Source: Methanocalculus chunghsingensis | GTDB taxonomy: Archaea > Halobacteriota > Methanomicrobia > Methanomicrobiales > Methanocorpusculaceae | Direction: 5' to 3' | DNA length: 64,000 nt | Assembly: GCF_018132105.1 (NCBI RefSeq) | Contig: NZ_JWHL01000002.1 | Coordinates: 1-64,000, forward strand | Shown: piece by piece, positions 9,623-17,591 of the stretch | How the letters are laid out: every line of letters starts with the position of its first letter | How positions within the stretch are numbered: the first letter of the stretch is position 1 | Notes under the pieces: generated by a model | Database searches by the model: none | What the model was told of the DNA's origin: nothing | Seen by the model: the letters and a program-made list of their open reading frames with translations, nothing else | Made by a program: the position numbers and the translations under genes

Positions 9623-10900
9623 TTAAATTATTCTCTTGAGCATAATATTTATTATTATTACAGAAATCAAAAATGTACCAACCAAGGTACCTGCCGTTGC
9701 AATTGCAGCACCAACTATTCCAAAAAGTGGAATGAGTAAAACATTAAGTCCAAGGTTTAAAATTGCACAGACAGCGGCAATACGAAAGCTGATGTGTACC
9801 TTGCCAATACTTGCAAGTGTGCTACCGATAGCCATAAAAGGTGAAAAAAATGTCTGACCTAAGAGAAGAATGAGGAGAGGTGTGAATGCGGGAAGAAACT
9901 CGGATTTGAATAAGAATTCAATAAAAAATTGCCCTGAAGCTGCAATGAATAACGCCAGAGCTGCTGAAATCAGAAAGATTTTCTTCATTGTTGAGATAAT
10001 GATACCTCTGATTTTCTGTATGTCTCCTTTCCCGTGAAGTGTCGCTATTGTTGGTCCTGTTATGCGTTGTACAGCACTTGGAAGAAGCGTAAGCGTCTGT
10101 GCGAGTAGCACAGCAACCGCATAGATACCAACCTCAGCCGGATTTAGGTAGTATCCAAGCATGATGCTGTCTACCTGAGTGTTCAGAAAACCGATTGAAT
10201 TTCCCATCACCACATATAATCCAAAGATAGTTGTTGCATATAGTGTAGGTTTGTCCCAAAGCGACTGATCCAGACCGATAGAATCACGGATCAGCAAGGG
10301 ACAGATAATACCTATAACCACAGTAGGAACCACAAAACCAACGACAGCCCCCATCACCCCCATCCCGTACAAGAGCACCAGGGTGATTGAGATGCATACA
10401 ACTGCTACATTCTGGATAATCTCCAATAATGCATAAAGATGCATCCTTCGAAAGCCATTCAATGTTCCGAGAACAGCCTTCTGAATAGCGATAAATGGGT
10501 AGCAGATCGCAGTCAGTTTGAGGAGGGGTTCAAGTTCAGGAACGTCAAAAAAAGATATTGAAATGACAGGGGCAAGGAGAAAGAGGACAACTCCCATGAT
10601 GGTGCCAGTGATAATTGAACTGGTCATTCCTGATGAGACATAATTTCTGATGGTTATTGGATCATCAATGAATTGTGCAACAAATTTTGTCAGCGCCGCA
10701 CCGATCCCAAATGCGGCAAACTGCATTCCAAAGAGATAGATGGTAAAGGCAAGGGTGTAGATACCAAGGCCATCTGCTCCCAGCTCCCTTCCAAGAACGA
10801 TCCTGAGGATGAAATGAGCAAGCGATGCGGTAACAATGCTGATGAATGCCCATTGAACATCGATAATCGTCTTGCTAAAAGGTAATTTTGGGATCTTCAT
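9623..10900 (-). CDS. Oligosaccharide flippase (Wzx/MATE-like membrane protein)
   Basis: A 425-residue polytopic membrane protein with about 12 hydrophobic segments and the polysaccharide-transporter N-terminus (WAFISIVTASLAHFILRIVLGR). GLGIYTLAFTIYLFG is the usual first-loop/TM2 pattern. It would move lipid-linked glycan across the cytoplasmic membrane. TATA-like sequence (TTTATACATAA region, about 10930-10975) precedes the ATG at 10900. It lies downstream of dehydrogenase debris and is transcribed like the dTDP-sugar operon. A second flippase is at 37.9 kb. Substrate unknown. Bases 9420-9622 after it show no gene. Confidence 0.85.
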   Translation of the reverse strand: MKIPKLPFSKTIIDVQWAFISIVTASLAHFILRIVLGRELGADGLGIYTLAFTIYLFGMQFAAFGIGAALTKFVAQFIDDPITIRNYVSSGMTSSIITGTIMGVVLFLLAPVISISFFDVPELEPLLKLTAICYPFIAIQKAVLGTLNGFRRMHLYALLEIIQNVAVVCISITLVLLYGMGVMGAVVGFVVPTVVIGIICPLLIRDSIGLDQSLWDKPTLYATTIFGLYVVMGNSIGFLNTQVDSIMLGYYLNPAEVGIYAVAVLLAQTLTLLPSAVQRITGPTIATLHGKGDIQKIRGIIISTMKKIFLISAALALFIAASGQFFIEFLFKSEFLPAFTPLLILLLGQTFFSPFMAIGSTLASIGKVHISFRIAAVCAILNLGLNVLLIPLFGIVGAAIATAGTLVGTFLISVIIINIMLKRII

Positions 10901-10987
10901 GATAATTTCACTTCAATATTTTATCTTATGTATAAACTAATGAGAAAGTCCATATCTGGCACTATATATGTATATTTATTTAATTAT

Positions 10988-11098
10988 CTAGTCATTCTTG
11001 AAGTGATTTTTCCCAGTAAATGCACATGCGAGCGGATACCCGACATACCCGAGGCCGACGACACAGACGGTGGTGTGTGGGGGATCCTGGTTCTTCAT
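10988..11098 (-). pseudogene. 5' remnant of a nucleotide-sugar dehydrogenase
   Basis: Thirty-six residues from an ATG at 11098 include TVCVVGLGYVGYPLACAF, the dinucleotide-binding GxGYVG start of UDP-sugar dehydrogenases. The frame then breaks and ends at 10988. Only the first beta-alpha-beta unit survives. With the 3' scrap at 7995-8135 in the same orientation, this could represent the two ends of one lost gene or two separate losses. Confidence 0.75.
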
Positions 11099-11275
11099 TC
11101 CTGAATTGAACATCTCTGCAGAAATGTTGGCATACAAGACATTAAGGGCTTTGATCCGGATGTGCCGTTCTGTTTGAGGAAGGGTTTGGCAGGAAGAAGG
11201 CCTCATTGCTATAGTATGGGTAGGTTCAGGCAGGTGGGTTGGCTCAAGCAGATGGATACTTTGAAGCACGTGCGG

Positions 11276-11519
11276 CAGGTGCGGTACGTGCGGCGCGGGT
11301 ATCGGGAGGGGCAGCAAGTGAAGGGATCAGGATGACAGAGATGATACACCCTTGCTCAGGAGAGCAACCTGAAAGGCGATTCTGCGAATCGGGGTGTATC
11401 TGCTTCTGGCAGACCAAAGGAGCTTTCCCTCCCCTCCCGCGTCAGCATCTGCGATCACCCGGTACAACCCCTACAACTATCACACAGCTCAACCTCCCTG
11501 CGAAGCATGTGCGGACGGG
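11276..11519 (+). repeat. GC-rich dispersed repeat, copy 1
   Basis: Shares long near-identical blocks with 16186-16389, including GCGGCGCGGGTATCGGG, GGATCAGGATGACAGAG, TGATACACCCTTGCTCA, TCTGCTTCTGGCAGACCAAA and ATCTGCGATCACCCGGTACA. Copy 1 has about 20 extra bases near 11468-11490. A third short match (GCAGGTGCGG to GCGGGTATCGGGG) is at 12645-12670. No coding potential is convincing in either strand. Confidence 0.85.
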
Positions 11520-11695
11520 CGAGCGGGCGATGGGGGATCCGCTGATATGTATTACAGAAGCCCCCTCACTCTTCTCCGAAGTTGTGATATCGAGATATGG
11601 AGCAGAACCGTGGATTATTTGGACATGGTGAAACGGGAAACGGATGTTTATAACCGCATCACGTTCAGTCGAGGCAAACCCCGGTTCTTGATCAG

Positions 11696-11721
11696 CTCTC
11701 TCTCTCTCTCTCTCTCTCTCT
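11696..11721. repeat. (CT)13 dinucleotide microsatellite
   Basis: Thirteen uninterrupted CT units. Such long simple repeats are uncommon in archaeal chromosomes and are prone to slippage. It lies in non-coding DNA here, so no phase-variable gene can be assigned. Confidence 0.95.
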
Positions 11722-11970
11722 TGTACAGGTACTAATATAATTAATGACACCAGAGGCGAGAGGCGAAAGCCCGATGATAATCTCGATGACATTGACGCAT
11801 CTGGCACCTTCATCTCATGGGAAGAGGGAAAGGTGGAGCTGAAGGTGTGTGGAACCTGGAACTGATGAATCAAGCGGCTTTCATACTGCGATGAGCATAT
11901 GCAGAACCGATCATCTGTTCATTCATACCGCTGAAAAGTGTTCTTCGGGGTTTTGCGGTTTGAAGAAGAG

Positions 11971-12210
11971 TCATCGTTTCTTTGAGAAATACATGCAATA
12001 CTCCTCATGAGTCATACCAGCTTTCTCAATGAGTCTGCGCAGCAGGCCTATACCGAGATCCTTCCCGCTATGAACGGGGATTGATAGATGTATCTGGCTA
12101 CCAGATTTCACAAGGATATGATGACTGCCCTCAATATGATTTTCGACCAATCCTGCTCTATTGAAGGCAGCAATGTGTTTTAAAGCGTTTGCTCGGGGAA
12201 GCTTAGGCAT
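11971..12210 (-). CDS. hicA: HicA-family mRNA interferase toxin
   Basis: A 79-residue protein with the small dsRBD-like HicA fold. It has ALKHIAAFNRAGLVENH, then GSHHILVK containing the catalytic His region, then IPVHSGKDLGIGLLRRLIEKAGM. HicA cleaves mRNA and is neutralised by HicB. The ATG at 12210 gives the family start MPKLPRANALKHI and overlaps the hicB end by eight bases. Antitoxin-first order, as here, is one of the two known arrangements. Appears intact. Confidence 0.88.
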   Translation of the reverse strand: MPKLPRANALKHIAAFNRAGLVENHIEGSHHILVKSGSQIHLSIPVHSGKDLGIGLLRRLIEKAGMTHEEYCMYFSKKR

Positions 12211-12442
12211 ATTGTATTCCAGAGGAATCAAGATCGATACTCATGTGAGATGGAAGAGAAGTGATCTGAATATTCTCAGACGCAACCTTCAATCTCGATC
12301 TGAGACAGCCAATGATTGCTTCATGGATATTTTCAATGGCTTCCTGAAGTGTTTCCCCTTCACTCATACATCCCGGCAGGTCAGTACACTCCACAACATA
12401 CCGCCCATCCTCATCCTTTTCGACAATGAGAGAGAATTTCAT
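12203..12442 (-). CDS. hicB: HicB-family antitoxin
   Basis: A 79-residue protein with the HicB partial RNase H fold: MKFSLIVEKDEDGRYVVEC, then LPGCMSEGETLQEAIENIHEAI. The start at 12442 gives the canonical N-terminus; ATGs at 12460 and further upstream are possible. No C-terminal DNA-binding helix is obvious beyond residue 65. It binds the HicA product of the overlapping downstream gene. Confidence 0.88.
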   Translation of the reverse strand: MKFSLIVEKDEDGRYVVECTDLPGCMSEGETLQEAIENIHEAIIGCLRSRLKVASENIQITSLPSHMSIDLDSSGIQYA

Positions 12443-12674
12443 AATGCTATCGCACTTCATATTCAGTGATGACATTCTATAAAGGTATGCATGTGCCAAA
12501 AGGATCGATCGATTGTCTTTCCACAATAGACTCTTCCCCACAATTCTGATCGCGAGGTTTTTTCCCCTGAATTCTTCGGAACGTGGGAAAAGATCCCGTT
12601 AGAGATTCCGATGCAGCTACCAAAATTATCAGGAGTGACAGAAAGCAGGTGCGGTGCGGGTATCGGGGGAGTTG

Positions 12675-13124
12675 TCACATCAGGTCATCAAGGATGAGGA
12701 TCTCAATATCCTGTACCTTCTTAAACCCACTATCATTCGTGATAAAGAGTTCCGCACCATTAACGATTCCGGTCGCTCATTGGATGGCATCGGGTGTTCG
12801 TAATGAGTAGGCTGCCCTCAGGCGTGCAGATTCAACCGCGATTTCTCTATCAACATCAGATAAAAAGAGATTTGCTGAATCAGACATGATTTCGCAATAT
12901 TTTTGTATTAATTCAGTGTTATTTTCTTCCAGAGGCTTTGTGAGAACTTCAATAAGGGTGATGGTGGAGGTGCAGGCCTGGATAGCACCCCTACTAATCC
13001 CAAGAAATATCGGTTCGACAAACCGGATATACGTGGGATTTTCTTCGATCAGATAGATAAACAGAGCTGTATCCAGTGCGATTGCCGTCTTATCCTTCAA
13101 CAGGAGTTGCAGATTCAGTCCCAT
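12675..13124 (-). pseudogene. VapC-like PIN-domain toxin with an in-frame stop
   Basis: The first 115 codons encode a PIN domain (IALDTALFIYLIEENP, ITLIEVLTKPLEEN, then SLRTPDAIQ). A TGA at 12777-12779 follows, where the family continues with a hydrophobic residue. The same frame then continues ATGIVNGAELFITNDSGF and stops at 12675-12677. The last acidic active-site segment (TND) lies beyond the stop, so the truncated product should lack full RNase activity. The start overlaps the antitoxin gene by 10 bases. A simple nonsense mutation is the plainest reading. Confidence 0.82.
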
Positions 13125-13336
13125 TCATTCCTCAGTTTCTTGACATATTCTTTCGCATCAGTACCTTTCCAGAGATCCTTCCCGCACCCTTTCAATTCAA
13201 GAATGTCATGTTTTTTGATGGTGGTTCTGCATCCTATCTTCATAAGCCGTACAATATCCAGAATTTTCTTCTGGTAATGAAGGGGCAGTTCCCTGATTTC
13301 GCTCTGTAAATCCTGTTCAAGACTTGTGTTTCCCAT
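13115..13336 (-). CDS. VapB-type antitoxin
   Basis: A 73-residue protein with an N-terminal helical segment (QDLQSEIRELPLHYQKKILD) and the C-terminal ELKGCGKDLWKGTDAKEYV tail. That tail is typical of archaeal VapB antitoxins that insert into the PIN groove. The ATG at 13336 is preferred to a TTG at 13348. It precedes and overlaps the broken vapC-like gene, so it may now be an orphan antitoxin. Confidence 0.75.
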   Translation of the reverse strand: MGNTSLEQDLQSEIRELPLHYQKKILDIVRLMKIGCRTTIKKHDILELKGCGKDLWKGTDAKEYVKKLRNEWD

Positions 13337-13348
13337 TATAATCCCCAA

Positions 13349-13724
13349 TCAGTAACTCCCATGTACCCTTTTTGACGCAAAATCCGATTACGCTCACCAA
13401 CTGCACCTTAAACAACCATTTCTCAGGCTTTCGCAAATACTGCAATCTCTTGTAGAGATCTTCTCCTGATAACTCTACTTGGTCTCATTCTCCAAAAAAG
13501 TATCGCCAAATGAGAGTCCACCCCAGGTTCCATCCGATGGCTGGTACGGCATTTGTTCGCTGCTATGAATCTGACCGTCCGATCAGAAATACCCCATAAA
13601 GCAGATCCAGCTTTGTTTCCATCTCCAAAAAAAATCATGCGAACTCTCCATCCGTCACGATCTAACAGGTAGGAAGCCCACGACTTCAGTCGTGGGTAGG
13701 TGACGAATCTACCACTTCAGGAGT
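13349..13724. other. Gene-poor gap with a solo IS200/IS605-type end hairpin
   Basis: No gene is supported. Near its right edge the plus strand has the hairpin CCCACGACTTCAGTCGTGGG (about 13678-13697) followed by TAGGTGAC. This closely resembles the right ends of archaeal tnpB-carrying elements, but no tnpB lies next to it. Confidence 0.55.
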
Positions 13725-14430
13725 CTACCAGTCCGGGATATAGCGCCTCGGGTCATCGATACTTTCCATGTCAAGGAGATCATTGACGATACAATCAAGG
13801 GTTGCGAGATCCAGGGTATCAATCGCCTGGCTGAGGCCGCGTGGCAATGGACCAAACTTTCTGGGTGAAATCTGTTTGATGACTTTGATCTGCCCTTCCT
13901 CTCTTCCCTTCTCCAGTCCTTTCTCCATTCCCTTCTTTTCAGCGAATTTGATGACTTTCAGCATCTGCATTTCCTCCCACAGTTCCTGTAGTGTTTCTTC
14001 ATCAACGATGCGATTTGAGACGGCGAGCGAGAGCTCGCGTATCTTCTGGCTGACCTCCATCTCCGGGATCCTGTGAGCAAGTTCAATCGTCCTCCTGAGC
14101 AAGGCGTCAACCGGCAGGCTGCTCTTCATCAGAGGCAGGAAGATTAATTCGAGCTCATTGACCTCTTCCTCTCGTTCCAGCGCAGTTTGGATCTTTTCCG
14201 GGGAAGAACCAGCCCAAGGAAATCCAGGGAACGGTTCTCAAAGAGAGAGAAGGCCTCTTTGAAGACGAGATCATAATTCTGATGATTAATCTGCTGCATG
14301 TCCGATACCAGAACCGGGATGGTATCCTTTTGAGTACTCTTCGATACGTTCCAAGGCGTTCCTGTAGCGTTTTCCCGGTTCGTCTCCAACCCCGGACCAA
14401 AACCTTCACCTGGCAGACCAGGATGCGGGT
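13725..14430 (-). pseudogene. Rpn/PD-(D/E)XK transposase-like gene, multiply frameshifted
   Basis: The longest piece (from about 14205 down to 13725) reads EKIQTALEREEEVNELELIF, then SLPVDALLRRTIELAH and a charged helix EKKGMEKGLEKGREEGQIK. It ends in a DUF4351-like tail (SQAIDTLDLATLDCIVNDLL). An N-terminal scrap in another frame (QQINHQNYDLVFKEAFSLF, about 14310-14240) and a third (NALERIEEYSKGYHP) lie upstream. The catalytic middle typical of recombination-promoting nucleases is missing. It is a decayed gene, and the family call is moderate. Confidence 0.6.
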
Positions 14431-14851
14431 GATCTGATCGAAACTGTTACAATATGTTACATGGAGGATGCCTTCTTCCCCGGGCTTTCATCAGACAATA
14501 GTTCCGGAAGGAGAGAATCAGCCCGGATCCTGGTACCAGCATCAGGACAATTGCGGCCAGGCGGGGGGGGCGACCCGAAGACACTGCTCCTGTCCCGGCC
14601 GAGCTCTGGGCCGCTCATAGAGGCCCCAGTGTTGAAAAAGGGCTTCCTTTTGAGGATGGGCATTCAGATTATTCGTCTGCTTTGTTGATCAGGTCATCAG
14701 GGATGAGGATCTCAATTTCCTGTACCCTCGTGACCCCTCTCTCGTTCGTGATAAAGAGTTCCGCACCCCTCTCCTCCTGTTTTGGACAGGCTCTTCACAA
14801 CGAGATCTGTTTGGATTACCTTTACTATACCCGAAACAACGATGAGTAATC
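14431..14851. other. Gap with a PIN-domain 3' remnant
   Basis: No intact gene is seen. The minus strand at about 14669-14775 encodes GAELFITNERGVTRVQEIEI followed by LIPDDLINKADE and a stop. It is closely similar in protein and DNA to the tail of the broken vapC-like gene at 12675-12760. It is therefore a 3' scar of a second PIN-domain gene. Confidence 0.7.
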
Positions 14852-15088
14852 ATGAAATATACAGTAGCTCTTGCGGCAGCAGAAGAAGGTGGATGTACTG
14901 TACGGTGTCTGGAGCTTCCGGCAGCTATCAGTGAGGGTGACACGAAAGAAGAAGCACGTGAGAAGATCAAAGAAGCCATTGAACTGGTGCCTGAGGTTAC
15001 ACAGGAACAAGCCAGAATTCTCGGGGAAGGTACAACGGTGGATGTTGTAACACCGCTATTGCAAGCCCCGCTAGTCACGCTGGAGTAG
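14852..15088 (+). CDS. Solo HicB-like antitoxin (UPF0150 type)
   Basis: A 78-residue HicB-fold protein: MKYTVALAAAEEGGCTVRC, LPAAISEGDTKEEAREKIKEAI, then an alternative tail ending APLVTLE. No hicA is adjacent in either direction, and an MNT/HEPN pair follows after 16 bases. A TATA-like TTTACTATACC lies about 25 bases upstream of the ATG. It may be an orphan antitoxin or a regulator. Confidence 0.75.
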   Translation: MKYTVALAAAEEGGCTVRCLELPAAISEGDTKEEAREKIKEAIELVPEVTQEQARILGEGTTVDVVTPLLQAPLVTLE

Positions 15089-15104
15089 TTGACGAATAAT
15101 ACAT

Positions 15105-15539
15105 ATGATGATGAACGCCCATTACGTACATATGAGATCCTGCATGCCCCCCACAGAAGACCTTGCAGACAAAGCCCTGAAGCGTATCAAAGCTATCGAT
15201 GGCTTTGATCGCGTCTTTTTCATCTTCCTCTATGGATCCGTTGCAGCGGGGCAGGCACGGGCTGATTCGGATATCGATCTCTGTCTCTGGTATGATGGTG
15301 ATACAACTGAGGCTGAACGATTCCGGTTTGCATGCATAAAAGAATTATCAGATGCACGTATTGATATCCAGATCTTTTCACACCTCCCGCTCTACATCAG
15401 AATTGAGGTCATCCGGGGCCGTCTCCTGTATGCAAAGGATATGCGTTTTGCGTATGATGTTGCATACCGGACTATCAGGGAATTTGATAGCTTCAAACAC
15501 CGTTTCTACGACTATATCGGAAAAGAGTTGATGGTATGA
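15105..15539 (+). CDS. mntA: MntA-type nucleotidyltransferase antitoxin
   Basis: A 144-residue minimal nucleotidyltransferase. The active-site motif YGSVAAGQARADSDIDL (GSx10DxD) is near residues 44-60. In characterised MntA/HepT pairs the enzyme AMPylates the HEPN toxin on a tyrosine, silencing it. The stop overlaps the next start as ATGA, which implies coupling. Three in-frame ATG codons at 15105-15113 leave the precise start open, and a later ATG before RSCMPP is also possible. Confidence 0.85.
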   Translation: MMMNAHYVHMRSCMPPTEDLADKALKRIKAIDGFDRVFFIFLYGSVAAGQARADSDIDLCLWYDGDTTEAERFRFACIKELSDARIDIQIFSHLPLYIRIEVIRGRLLYAKDMRFAYDVAYRTIREFDSFKHRFYDYIGKELMV

Positions 15540-15973
15540 GTGGTGCGGTCAGGGAAACACTGATCCGGACAAAGCTTATCGAAATGGAGGAGAGCGTCCT
15601 GCTCGTGAAGAAACATCTGCCGGAATCCTTTGAAGAATTCCTCGATATGGGCCTGATGAAGGATGGGATATATAAACGAATCGAATATGCGATAGAAAAT
15701 ATCTTCGACATCTGCGCAATCCTGAATGCGGATCTGAAGCTTGGGATTCCTGGTGAGGATGAGGATACTATCATCCACCTCGTGAAACATGGAATCATCA
15801 GGTCTGAAATGCATGAAAAACTCAGGACAATGAAGGGTTTTCGCAATCTGGTGGTTCACAGATATGGCAGGATGAATGATGAGATTGCATTTTCAATCCT
15901 GCAGGAAAACCTTCGAGACTTTGGTCTCTTCAAACAGGTTATTGAAGAATACCTCAACACAAATGCAAAGTGA
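15536..15973 (+). CDS. hepT: HepT-type HEPN RNase toxin
   Basis: A 145-residue all-helical HEPN (DUF86) protein. The active site RNLVVHRY (near residues 102-109) fits the Rx4HxY signature, including the tyrosine that MntA modifies. The helices (KLIEMEESVLLVKKHLPE, YAIENIFDICAILN, FSILQENLRDFGLFKQVI) match the family. It overlaps mntA by four bases. Length is normal and no damage is visible, so this is one of the few fully intact TA pairs in the island. Confidence 0.88.
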   Translation: MSGAVRETLIRTKLIEMEESVLLVKKHLPESFEEFLDMGLMKDGIYKRIEYAIENIFDICAILNADLKLGIPGEDEDTIIHLVKHGIIRSEMHEKLRTMKGFRNLVVHRYGRMNDEIAFSILQENLRDFGLFKQVIEEYLNTNAK

Positions 15974-16684
15974 GTGGGACATCTTTTTTCAGATCCTCAT
16001 CCGTCTTCAGATCTCAACTCCCTCCACCACTGCGGAATAAGGCGCCATGATCCCCGCCCGGCCACCGACTCCCTGCTATCACCGGGGAGGGAAGGTTGTG
16101 AGACATCCATCTCCCACAACCATTCTTGTGCGACATAGGATTGGAAATATGTCTCACAAATGATCATGTGCAACACCAGTGAAGCAGGTGCGGCGCGGGT
16201 ATCGGGGGGGGCGGGCGAAGGGATCAGGATGACAGAGGTGATACACCCTTGCTCAAGAGAGCTACCTGAAAGGTGATTCTGCGAATCGGGTTTTATCTGC
16301 TTCTGGCAGACCAAAGGAGCATTCCCGCACCTCCCGGCTGCATCTGCGATCACCCGGTACAACCTCCCTGCGAAGCACCTGCGGACGAGGACGGGGGGGA
16401 TTTCTGATACTCAATACGAGTAGCCCTTCTCCAAAATACCATGAGGCCTGTCTCTGACTCGTTACCACCAATAATTGTAACGTTTAAAGATCGCGCCTTT
16501 GAAATGAATATAAAAATATATTAAGTCATTTATTACATGTATTGGTCAGATAATAGCTATTTGAGGCCATTCGTGTAGTATGATAGCCTTTGGATAGTAA
16601 TGGCCTTCAGAAATATGGAGAAGAACCACTTTATCATCCTGATAATCCAAAACCATTTATGCCACCAAGGTAGTATATGGTAGT
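15974..16684. other. Gene-poor stretch containing repeat copy 2
   Basis: No gene is supported. It holds the second copy of the GC-rich repeat (16186-16389) and then AT-rich sequence. A TATA-like ATTTATGCC near 16656 probably drives the downstream antitoxin gene. Confidence 0.55.
16186..16389 (+). repeat. GC-rich dispersed repeat, copy 2
   Basis: Near-identical blocks with 11276-11519 in the same orientation (see copy 1). It lacks about 20 bases present in copy 1. Both copies sit between toxin-antitoxin loci, so they could be substrates for recombination. Confidence 0.85.
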
Positions 16685-16686
16685 AT
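16669..16686 (+). promoter_or_regulatory. Direct repeat, candidate antitoxin operator
   Basis: GGTAGTAT occurs at 16669-16676 and 16679-16686, a 10-bp spacing, immediately upstream of or overlapping the start of a RHH-like antitoxin gene and downstream of a TATA-like box. Ribbon-helix-helix antitoxins commonly autoregulate by binding such direct repeats. Function here is inferred. Confidence 0.4.
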
Positions 16687-17122
16687 GCAGAGCATGAGTT
16701 CGATCAAGATCGCAACCGGAGTCAAGGATCTGCTCAGTCAGATGAAGGAGCACCCCCGCGAAACATATAGTGACGTGATTGAACGGCTTGTTACGGAACG
16801 TGCACCCGATTCAGATGGCCGATCACTTTTCCACATCCCTCTCTGGTATGTTCGGATTCGTGACACGATTCATACGCTTGATCCTCCAATCGAGCTTTCA
16901 TGCGAGAGAGATAATGAGGATTTTATCCTCTATAACCACGAATATCATCTCCTTGCATCAGCATCAAATCTTCATGAAGCTCTTGTGGAGATAACAGATG
17001 AATTTGAAGAGAACTGGAAGGATTATGTAGAGCAGGATATCCACAAGCTCTCTCCAGGAGCACAATTGTTCAGGCAGAAGCTCATATCCCTGCTATCAGA
17101 AGAGTATACCAGGGAGATCTGA
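16685..17122 (+). CDS. RHH-like antitoxin fused to an unknown C-terminal domain
   Basis: A 145-residue protein. Residues 1-40 (SSIKIATGVKDLLSQMKEHP, TYSDVIERL) look like the ribbon-helix-helix antitoxin type common beside archaeal toxins. The remainder (CERDNEDFILYNHEYHLLAS, DEFEENWKDYVEQDIHKLS) I do not recognise. A second ATG at 16694 (MSSIKI) is an equally good start. Five bases after its stop comes a HicA-like gene. Sequence from codon 105 onward is repeated at 19560-19672, where the N-terminal domain is missing. Confidence 0.7.
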   Translation: MQSMSSIKIATGVKDLLSQMKEHPRETYSDVIERLVTERAPDSDGRSLFHIPLWYVRIRDTIHTLDPPIELSCERDNEDFILYNHEYHLLASASNLHEALVEITDEFEENWKDYVEQDIHKLSPGAQLFRQKLISLLSEEYTREI

Positions 17123-17126
17123 TGGC

Positions 17127-17402
17127 GTGAGCCGGAAGAATCACATAATTATTGCCCGTCTGAAGAAGAAAGGATTCTCAACAGAGATGTCGAAGCATAT
17201 CAAACTGACATTTCAGCACAATGGGTGCGATACACAGATCCGAACATGGGTATCTCATGGCAAAAAGGAGATCGGGGATCGGCTTCTCAGTCTCATGGCA
17301 GAACAACTCCATCTCTCAAAGCAGCAGTTTATGGAAACAATCGATTGCACGATCGACGAGGCTGATCTCAACAGCATCTATAGCGGGAAGGATCTTCTTT
17401 GA
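17127..17402 (+). CDS. HicA-like toxin
   Basis: A 91-residue basic protein starting at GTG. IIIARLKKKGF, then CDTQIRTWVSHGKKEIGDRLL and LHLSKQQFMETIDC resemble an archaeal HicA-like family, in which a SHGxKEIGDxLL segment follows a short beta-hairpin. The canonical GSHH is absent, so the mRNA-interferase role is inferred. It is likely co-expressed with the RHH-like antitoxin immediately upstream. A decayed paralogue lies at 19678-19960. Confidence 0.6.
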   Translation: MSRKNHIIIARLKKKGFSTEMSKHIKLTFQHNGCDTQIRTWVSHGKKEIGDRLLSLMAEQLHLSKQQFMETIDCTIDEADLNSIYSGKDLL

Positions 17403-17507
17403 AATGATGCTTCTGCCGAGAATGGGGATCTTTGTCTTTAACTTGACTCCCCTTATTCCATTATCTCGTATTCACTCCGGGTTTCTGTAGACAACCTTCC
17501 TCGGACC

Positions 17508-17576
17508 GACTTTTATGACATATACCGGCGAGTTTGTAGCCTTCGACCCCGACGAGATAATGCAAGACGAGTAAAA
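17508..17576 (+). pseudogene. 3' remnant of a relBE-type antitoxin gene
   Basis: The frame ends TGEFVAFDPDEIMQDE then TAA, 15 bases before the RelE start. It matches the end of the antitoxin at 45844-46077 (GRFVDFNPDEIMRDR). The rest of the antitoxin is absent, so the downstream relE has lost its cognate gene. Confidence 0.65.
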
Positions 17577-17591
17577 CCCGGGAAGCAGGAG

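Larger units (their letters stand above)
11099..11970. other. Gene-poor degenerate stretch with a repeat and a (CT)13 tract
   Basis: No supported gene is visible. It contains a diverged 240-bp sequence (about 11276-11519) shared with 16186-16389, and a perfect CT dinucleotide run of 13 units at 11696-11721. A short plus-strand tail (about 11750-11863, ending TFISWEEGKVELKVCGTWN) may be the 3' end of a lost gene that I do not recognise. Confidence 0.6.

Noticed and set aside
12777-12779. TGA in the vapC-like gene as a selenocysteine codon
   Set aside because: The position is not a catalytic Cys site in PIN domains and no SECIS-like structure was noticed; nonsense mutation is simpler. TGA is also not the pyrrolysine codon.
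13423-13638. 71-codon minus-strand frame in the gap before the Rpn-like wreck
   Set aside because: No SD, no recognisable motif and a low-complexity composition; not called as a gene.
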